A stretch of 64,000 nucleotides of DNA from Candidatus Epilinea brevis. Lineage in GTDB: Bacteria > Chloroflexota > Anaerolineae > Epilineales > Epilineaceae. The stretch covers positions 186,001-250,000 of the forward strand of contig JADJUE010000009.1 of assembly GCA_016710785.1 (NCBI GenBank), given 5' to 3'. Position 1 is the first letter of the stretch, and each line of letters starts with the position of its first letter. Below, one piece after another: positions 59,723-64,000 of the stretch. The position numbers were made by a program, and so were the translations under genes. The notes under the pieces were generated by a model, which saw nothing but the letters and a program-made list of their open reading frames with translations, did not search any database and was not told the origin of the DNA.

Positions 59723-61050
59723 GGCAGGACCGCACTCAGGTCAGCGGCGTCCCGGGCGCCCGGACCGTCGTAGCGCGCCATGGCGACCACCGCGTTCTGG
59801 CCGCCCAGTCCGAAGGAGTTGGACAGGGCGGTGCGGATGGGACTGCGGCGCGCGCGATGCGGCACGTAGTCCAGATCGCATTCCGGATCGGGATCATCGA
59901 GGTTGATGGTGGGCGGAAGCACCCCGTCGCGCAGGGCAAGCAGGGTCACCAGGCCCTCGACGGCTCCCGCGGCGCCGAAGAGATGCCCGATCATGCTCTT
60001 GGTGCCGCTCACCGGCACCTGGTAGGCGCGGTCGCCGAGCACGGCCTTGATGGCCTTGGTCTCCGCGATGTCGCCCTGGGGCGTGCTGGTCGCGTGGGCG
60101 TTGATGTAGTCCACCTGCTCCGGCGTGATCCCGGCGCTGCGCAGGGCAGAGCGGATGGCCCGCACGGCACCGGCGGCGGTGGGGTCGGGGGCGATGCGGT
60201 GGTAAACGTCGCTAAAGGCGCCGTAGCCCAGGACCTCGCCGTGGATGGCCGCGCCGCGCGCCAGGGCGAGGTCCAGCCGCTCCAGGATGAAGATGGCCGC
60301 GCCCTCGCCGGCCACGAAGCCGTCGCGGGCGATGTCGAAGGGGCGGCTGGCCCGCTCGGGCTCTTCGTTGCGCCGCGAGAAGGCGCGAATGACGGAAAAT
60401 GCCGCCACCGAGAGCTCGCAGAGACCGGCCTCGGTGCCGCCGGCCACCATGATCTCGGCATCGCCGCGGCGGATCACGTTGGCGGCCTCGCCCAGGGCCT
60501 GGGTGCCGGCGGCGCAGGCCGTGACCACGGTGTTGTTGTAGCCCAGGACGCGGAAGGTCTCCGCCACATGGTAGGAGGCCATGTTGCAGGGCGAGGTGAC
60601 GATATAGGTGGGGGACACGCGCATGCCGCCCTTGGCCCGCATGACATCCATGGCATCCACGGTGACGTCAAGACCGCCCACGGCCGTGCCCAGCAGGACC
60701 CCGGCGTCCATGTCCGCCAGGTTGGAGGGCAGTCCGGCGTCCGCGAGGGCCTGGCGCGTGGCGTCCAAGGCGAAGACCGAGAAGCGGGCCATATGGCGCA
60801 GCTCACGCCGGTCGATGAAGTCGGGGGCTTCATAATCCGGCAGATGGCTGGAGATCCAGGTGGGGTAGATCGAGCCCTTGTACAGCTCGTGGACGCTGAC
60901 GCCGCTCTTACCGGCCACGATGCTGGGCCAGAACGTGTGGACCCCCACGCCGACGGACGATACCACCCCGACGCCGGTGACGACCACGCGTTCCTGCGGT
61001 CGGCGAAGCGCGGGCGCCCTGTCGGCGCCAGCTGCTGGATCAGCATTCAT
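59719..61050 (-). CDS. fabF: 3-oxoacyl-ACP synthase II
   Basis: 443 aa from MNADPAAGADRAP at 61050, which overlaps the end of the upstream hydrolase gene by 11 bases. Catalytic Cys in NTVVTACAAGTQALGEA, His in YINAHATSTPQGDIAETK and His in SMIGHLFGAAGAVEGLVTLL, plus NSFGLGGQNAVV near the end: the complete Cys-His-His set of KASII. It condenses malonyl-ACP with growing acyl-ACP. The N-terminal VVVTGVGVVSSVGVG is standard. No other fab gene is adjacent, so it may serve a special acyl chain. Confidence 0.92.
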   Translation of the reverse strand: MNADPAAGADRAPALRRPQERVVVTGVGVVSSVGVGVHTFWPSIVAGKSGVSVHELYKGSIYPTWISSHLPDYEAPDFIDRRELRHMARFSVFALDATRQALADAGLPSNLADMDAGVLLGTAVGGLDVTVDAMDVMRAKGGMRVSPTYIVTSPCNMASYHVAETFRVLGYNNTVVTACAAGTQALGEAANVIRRGDAEIMVAGGTEAGLCELSVAAFSVIRAFSRRNEEPERASRPFDIARDGFVAGEGAAIFILERLDLALARGAAIHGEVLGYGAFSDVYHRIAPDPTAAGAVRAIRSALRSAGITPEQVDYINAHATSTPQGDIAETKAIKAVLGDRAYQVPVSGTKSMIGHLFGAAGAVEGLVTLLALRDGVLPPTINLDDPDPECDLDYVPHRARRSPIRTALSNSFGLGGQNAVVAMARYDGPGARDAADLSAVLP

Positions 61051-61807
61051 GCAGGTCTCCCTGTCGGGCCAGATCAACGGTTACGCTTCCCGCCGCGCGG
61101 GCTTCGGCCAGCACCTGCGGACCCCATTCGGCGAAGTAATGGGTGAGAAGGAGGCGTCGGACGCCCGCGCGCTCGGCGACGCGCGCGGCTTCGGCGCCCG
61201 AGATGTGGCCGCGCTCCGGACCTTCGGCCAGGGCCTGACCGTGGAGCAAGGTCGACTCCAGGATCAGCAGGTCCGCCGCGGTCGCAAAGTGCTCCAGATC
61301 GTCGTCCGGGCCGCCATCGGCGCCGAAGACCAGGCAACGGTTGTCGGCGCGCGCGCGCAATGCCAGACAGGGCAGGTAATGACGGGTCCAGGCGAAATCG
61401 AGGGTCAGCGGCCCCAGCTGTTCGGACTGCTCCGGGCTCACGGCGTGAAACGCGCAGTAGCCGTCCCAGAACGCGCCGTCCGTCCCTGAGAAGACCGCGC
61501 CGAGTTCCCGCAAGGTGGCGATTGTCGCCGACGAGGCCAGTACGGGCAGGGGATGCCGGCGTCGTTCAGACGGCACATAGGCCAGGGATTGCCGGATGTT
61601 GACCAGGTCCAGGCAATGGTCTGGATGCGCATGCGAGATGAAGACCGCGTCCAGTTGCGGCAGCGACAGGTGCTGTAACAGCTGCCCCAGAACGCCGGTG
61701 CCGCAGTCGACGAGCAGCGACTGGGAGCCCTCCTGGACGAGATAGCCGGTGCAGGCGCCGCCGGGGTTGGGACGTACCGGACTGGAGCCTAGAACCCTGA
61801 CGCGCAC
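61040..61807 (-). CDS. Metallo-beta-lactamase-fold hydrolase (RNase Z-like)
   Basis: 255 aa. MRVRVLGSSPVRPNPGGACT, LLVDCGTGVLGQLLQ, then the metal motif FISHAHPDHCLDLVNI (HxHxDH), CLVFGADGG with the bridging Asp, LLILESTLL, GHISGAEAARVAERAGVRRL and LLTHYF with the last His. This is the order of the RNase Z/ElaC-like or phosphodiesterase-like subgroup. Substrate not predictable; cytosolic. Its end overlaps the fabF start. Confidence 0.85.
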   Translation of the reverse strand: MRVRVLGSSPVRPNPGGACTGYLVQEGSQSLLVDCGTGVLGQLLQHLSLPQLDAVFISHAHPDHCLDLVNIRQSLAYVPSERRRHPLPVLASSATIATLRELGAVFSGTDGAFWDGYCAFHAVSPEQSEQLGPLTLDFAWTRHYLPCLALRARADNRCLVFGADGGPDDDLEHFATAADLLILESTLLHGQALAEGPERGHISGAEAARVAERAGVRRLLLTHYFAEWGPQVLAEARAAGSVTVDLARQGDLHEC

Positions 61808-61820
61808 GGTAGGGCCCGCC

Positions 61821-62405
61821 TCAAGGCGCGGCCGCCGAGGCCGCGACCGGATTCGCCGATCCCCACAGTTCGGGAGGCCACACGGTCAGCCAGGCCTCGC
61901 CGACGATCTGCCGGTTGGCCAGCGCGGCCCCGATGCCTTCCCAGCGGCGCGAGTCGTTGCTCACGCGGCGGTTGTCGCCCAGCACGAAGACCGAATCCGG
62001 TGGCACGGTGTAGGGCCCGAAGTCCTCGGAGTCGAAGCGCGGGCTCCAAGGTTCCGGCAGCAGTCGGCCATCGATGGACACCCGTCCCTGCTGCAGGCGG
62101 ACCGTCTCGCCCGGCAGGCCTACGACACGCTTGATGAAGTCCTGGCCTGGCTGGTCCGGAGCGTGGAAGACGATGACGTCGCCCCGTTCGGGCGGATGGT
62201 TGCGGTAGGCCAACTTGCTGACCAGCAGCCATTGGCGGTCGACGAAGTTGGGTTCCATGCTGTCGCCTTCCACCACCGTGTTCTGAAGGCTGTACTGCAG
62301 GGCGAGGAACAGGCCGACGGCCAGGACGGCGGCCTCCAGGATGTCCCGGACCAAGGTTCCGATGCGTTGACCCAGGCTGCGGGGGAGGGGATGTGGGGCG
62401 GGCAT
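61821..62405 (-). CDS. lepB: Signal peptidase I
   Basis: 194 aa from MPAPHPLPRSLGQ at 62405 (an in-frame ATG at 62432 is an alternative). One membrane helix (DILEAAVLAVGLFLALQYSL), catalytic Ser in VVEGDSMEPNFVD, catalytic Lys in DFIKRVVGLPGETVRL and the box VLGDNRRVSNDSRRWEGIG. It removes signal peptides on the outer face of the membrane. Complete Ser-Lys dyad and normal length for the short Gram-positive-like type. Confidence 0.93.
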   Translation of the reverse strand: MPAPHPLPRSLGQRIGTLVRDILEAAVLAVGLFLALQYSLQNTVVEGDSMEPNFVDRQWLLVSKLAYRNHPPERGDVIVFHAPDQPGQDFIKRVVGLPGETVRLQQGRVSIDGRLLPEPWSPRFDSEDFGPYTVPPDSVFVLGDNRRVSNDSRRWEGIGAALANRQIVGEAWLTVWPPELWGSANPVAASAAAP

Positions 62406-62414
62406 GGGCGCGCG

Positions 62415-62420
62415 ATTATA
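62415..62420 (-). promoter_or_regulatory. Possible -10 element before lepB
   Basis: On the minus strand TATAAT nine bases before the lepB ATG, overlapping the stop codon of the zinc ribbon gene. No good -35 is seen, so this may be chance; if used, the lepB mRNA would be nearly leaderless. Confidence 0.3.
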
Positions 62421-62748
62421 CGGAAGGGCCATCGGTGGCGCCAGATTGCCCGACACCCGAATCGAGCGCCGCGATCAAGGGCGTCGTCGCCACGACGGGC
62501 ATGGGGGGCAGGACCTGTCCGCAATAGGGGCAATGGCTGAAGCCCTGCTCCAGGACGCTGCTGTTGCAGCTGTAGCAGACGCGCAGCGGCGGTCCGTCGT
62601 CCGGTGGTTCGGGGAGGAAGCCATAGCGCAGACGGGCCAGCTTCACCAGCGCGCGCATCACCAGATAGACCGGCGTCACCACGATGGCAAACATCAAGAT
62701 GAGCTTGGCCAAGCCCCAGGCGGTCGCCAGATCCATGCTGCTGAGCAT
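62416..62748 (-). CDS. Small membrane protein with zinc ribbon
   Basis: 110 aa from MLSSMDLATAWGL (a second ATG at 62736 gives 106 aa). Membrane helix LAKLILMFAIVVTPVYLVMR, then VCYSCNSSVLEQGFSHCPYC, a four-Cys zinc ribbon (CxxC-x12-CxxC), and a short tail. Cytoplasmic ribbon by the positive-inside rule. Unknown function. Its stop is ten bases from lepB, suggesting co-transcription. Confidence 0.65.
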   Translation of the reverse strand: MLSSMDLATAWGLAKLILMFAIVVTPVYLVMRALVKLARLRYGFLPEPPDDGPPLRVCYSCNSSVLEQGFSHCPYCGQVLPPMPVVATTPLIAALDSGVGQSGATDGPSV

Positions 62749-62844
62749 AGCCGCGACGGGCCGCTCAGCCAAGCCCGGCCAGGGCGGCCCGAAGGCCCGC
62801 CGACCTTCAGGGCGGTCGCGATGAACCTGTGGCGCCCGCCCGGG

Positions 62845-62850
62845 TATAAT
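62845..62850 (+). promoter_or_regulatory. -10 element of the FHA operon, leaderless geometry
   Basis: Perfect TATAAT six bases before the GTG at 62857. The -35 region (TGAACC at 62822-62827, 17-base spacing) is weak. There is no room for a Shine-Dalgarno sequence, so translation of a leaderless mRNA is expected. Confidence 0.55.
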
Positions 62851-62856
62851 GGCCGG

Positions 62857-63600
62857 GTGAACGTCTTTCAGCGCTTTGAACGGTGGATGCACGAGCTCGT
62901 CGAGGGCCGGATGATCAGCATGCTGGGTGGGCGCCTGCAGCCGGCGGATCTGGCGCGCCGCCTGGCGCAGCATATGGAGGACCAGCGGCGGATCTCGGCC
63001 GGCCGGGTGCTGGCGCCCAACAGCTTCCGTGTCTTCCTCAGCCCGTCGACCCTGGCCGGCTTCGGTAGCTTCGAGCAGGGCCTGGAGGATGAGCTGGCGA
63101 GCTTCCTCATCGCGCGCGCCGAGGAAGCGGGACTCAGCTTCGTCGGGCGTGTGCGGGTAACCCTGCTGGCCGACCCGGACCTGAAGGGCGACCGCTGCCG
63201 GATCGCCTCCGATCTGGTCGACCGCCGCGGGGTCATCATGGGTGACCCGGCGATGACCTCGCCCCTGAAGTCCGCCGACCTGGGCGAGGACGGTCCGCCG
63301 GCCATGGTCCTGGTGGTCGGCTCGCGATCCGTGCCCCTGGCACCTCGTCCCAGCCTGACCCTGGGCCGGGCCCTGGGCAACGACATCGTCATGGACGATC
63401 CTTCGGTGTCTCGCCGCCACGCCCTGCTCTCGCGGCGCGGGGGCAGTTGGCTGCTGGAGGATCAGGGCAGCACGCATGGCTGCTTCGTCAACGGCCGGCG
63501 GGTGCAGGCGGCGATGCTGCGTCCGGGAGACAACCTCCAGCTGGGCGGGGTCATGATGCGGCTGCAGCTGGTCGCCGACCTCGCCGGCAGCGGCGGCTAG
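62857..63600 (+). CDS. DUF3662-FHA protein, FhaA-like
   Basis: 247 aa with a GTG start at 62857: VNVFQRFERWMHELVEGRMI. Residues about 1-125 are DUF3662 (QPADLARRLAQHMEDQRRIS, VLAPNSFRVFLSPSTLAGFG). Residues about 160-240 are an FHA domain with the phosphothreonine-binding loops LTLGRALGNDIVMDDPSVSR, RHALL and DQGSTHGCFVNG. In actinobacteria FhaA binds the phosphorylated Ser/Thr kinase or MviN and couples wall synthesis to signalling. The pairing with a second FHA gene 12 bases on is the same as there. Longer open frames upstream have no family sequence. Confidence 0.88.
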   Translation: MNVFQRFERWMHELVEGRMISMLGGRLQPADLARRLAQHMEDQRRISAGRVLAPNSFRVFLSPSTLAGFGSFEQGLEDELASFLIARAEEAGLSFVGRVRVTLLADPDLKGDRCRIASDLVDRRGVIMGDPAMTSPLKSADLGEDGPPAMVLVVGSRSVPLAPRPSLTLGRALGNDIVMDDPSVSRRHALLSRRGGSWLLEDQGSTHGCFVNGRRVQAAMLRPGDNLQLGGVMMRLQLVADLAGSGG

Positions 63601-63611
63601 CGGGACCGGCC

Positions 63612-64000
63612 GTGGATCCGCTCGAGGCCCAGCTGCTGCTGGTTCGCCTGCTCTTTCTGGCCCTGACCTATGGCTTCATCGCCGCGGTCGGCTTCGTGGT
63701 CTGGCGCGAGCTGGCGGCGCCCCGCGGCGGCGGTCGGCCGGCGGCGGACCCGCCCGGGCCGCGCCTCATCGTCATCGAGGGCGGGTCCAGTGACCGGGCG
63801 CCCGGTTCGGCCTTCGTCCTCAGCATCGTCACCGCCATCGGCCGCGACCTGGACAACCAGGTGGTGCTACAGGATGCCACTGTCTCCGGTCGCCATGCGG
63901 TCATTCATCACCGCGACGGCGCCTGGTGGGCGGAAGACCTGGGAAGCACCAACGGCACGCGGGTCAACGGCCGCGCCGCGGCGCCGCTGCGCCCCGAGCT
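63612..64000 (+). CDS. FHA-domain membrane protein, FhaB-like (3' end outside window)
   Basis: GTG start 12 bases after the previous stop: VDPLEAQLLLVRLLFLALTY, then GFIAAVGFVVWREL, a single N-terminal membrane helix. An FHA domain follows: LSIVTAIGRDLDNQVVLQDA, TVSGRHAVIHHRDG, WWAEDLGSTNGTRVNG. Key residues of the phosphothreonine site (GR, SGRH, STNGT) are present. About 129 codons are visible. Partner of the FhaA-like protein in a probable kinase-phosphatase signalling operon that continues beyond the window. Confidence 0.85.
   Translation, partial: MDPLEAQLLLVRLLFLALTYGFIAAVGFVVWRELAAPRGGGRPAADPPGPRLIVIEGGSSDRAPGSAFVLSIVTAIGRDLDNQVVLQDATVSGRHAVIHHRDGAWWAEDLGSTNGTRVNGRAAAPLRPE

Overview
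The window is about 64 kb of very GC-rich bacterial chromosome. The gene set fits a member of the Chloroflexota: class III cyclases starting TLTFLFTDIEG, tandem M42 peptidases, an rpsO-pnp-prfA-prmC block, a DUF3662/FHA pair, and a cytochrome c maturation cluster with a Cys-type CcmE. No rRNA or taxonomic marker settles this, so the phylum is an inference.

Layout. 1-7.5 kb is a decayed or poorly sequenced zone: a broken LVIVD-type beta-propeller gene, a broken ECF sigma factor with its anti-sigma/propeller partner, a broken HU-like gene, a 570-bp element bounded by 51-bp inverted repeats with an internal 22-bp tandem array, and a broken GNAT gene. 7.6-27.6 kb is an accessory island. It alternates small toxin-antitoxin-type modules (HigBA, an unknown gene plus nucleotidyltransferase, DUF4160/DUF2442, MazF remnants, Phd/VapC) with four paralogous giant genes (called cassettes 1-4 here). 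Each cassette encodes a class III nucleotidyl cyclase, a NACHT-type STAND NTPase and a C-terminal FGE-sulfatase (C-type-lectin-like) domain. Cassettes 2 and 3 are intact; 1 and 4 carry small indels, nearly all in homopolymers. Three further cyclase N-terminal stubs and a 1.25/1.46-kb segmental duplication lie between them. 27.6-32.5 kb holds SdpI, a truncated CapA, an intact propeller paralogue and degenerate sequence.

From 32.5 kb on the chromosome looks like intact core genome: kbl/tdh (threonine to glycine) divergent from a small anchored protein plus three M42 peptidases; rpsO-pnp-prfA-prmC; a long minus-strand run of mostly overlapping genes for cytochrome c maturation and periplasmic redox functions (DUF1573 x2, SurA-TlpA fusion, ccmE, ccmF, ccmH, ccmG, a 27-aa peptide, a zinc ribbon protein, a dihaem protein, ccmD, DUF2085); a propeller lipoprotein divergent from a LysM protein; fabF with a metallo-hydrolase and a cytochrome b5-like protein; lepB; and the start of an FhaA/FhaB-type pair cut by the window edge.

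Main point of interest. The four cassettes are alike over most of their length, yet the last part of the FGE domain is a 24-codon block of identical length in all four in which only four columns are invariant. About 82 of its 96 codons end in C or T. In three cassettes the stop codon sits in the same hairpin, GCCGCGTAGCGGC, followed by a TG-rich tract. This is what a variable region plus initiation element of a diversity-generating retroelement (DGR) would look like. No reverse transcriptase or template repeat is visible in the window, so the DGR link is a hypothesis. If right, the system is a diversifiable ligand sensor wired through a NACHT switch to a cyclic-nucleotide output.
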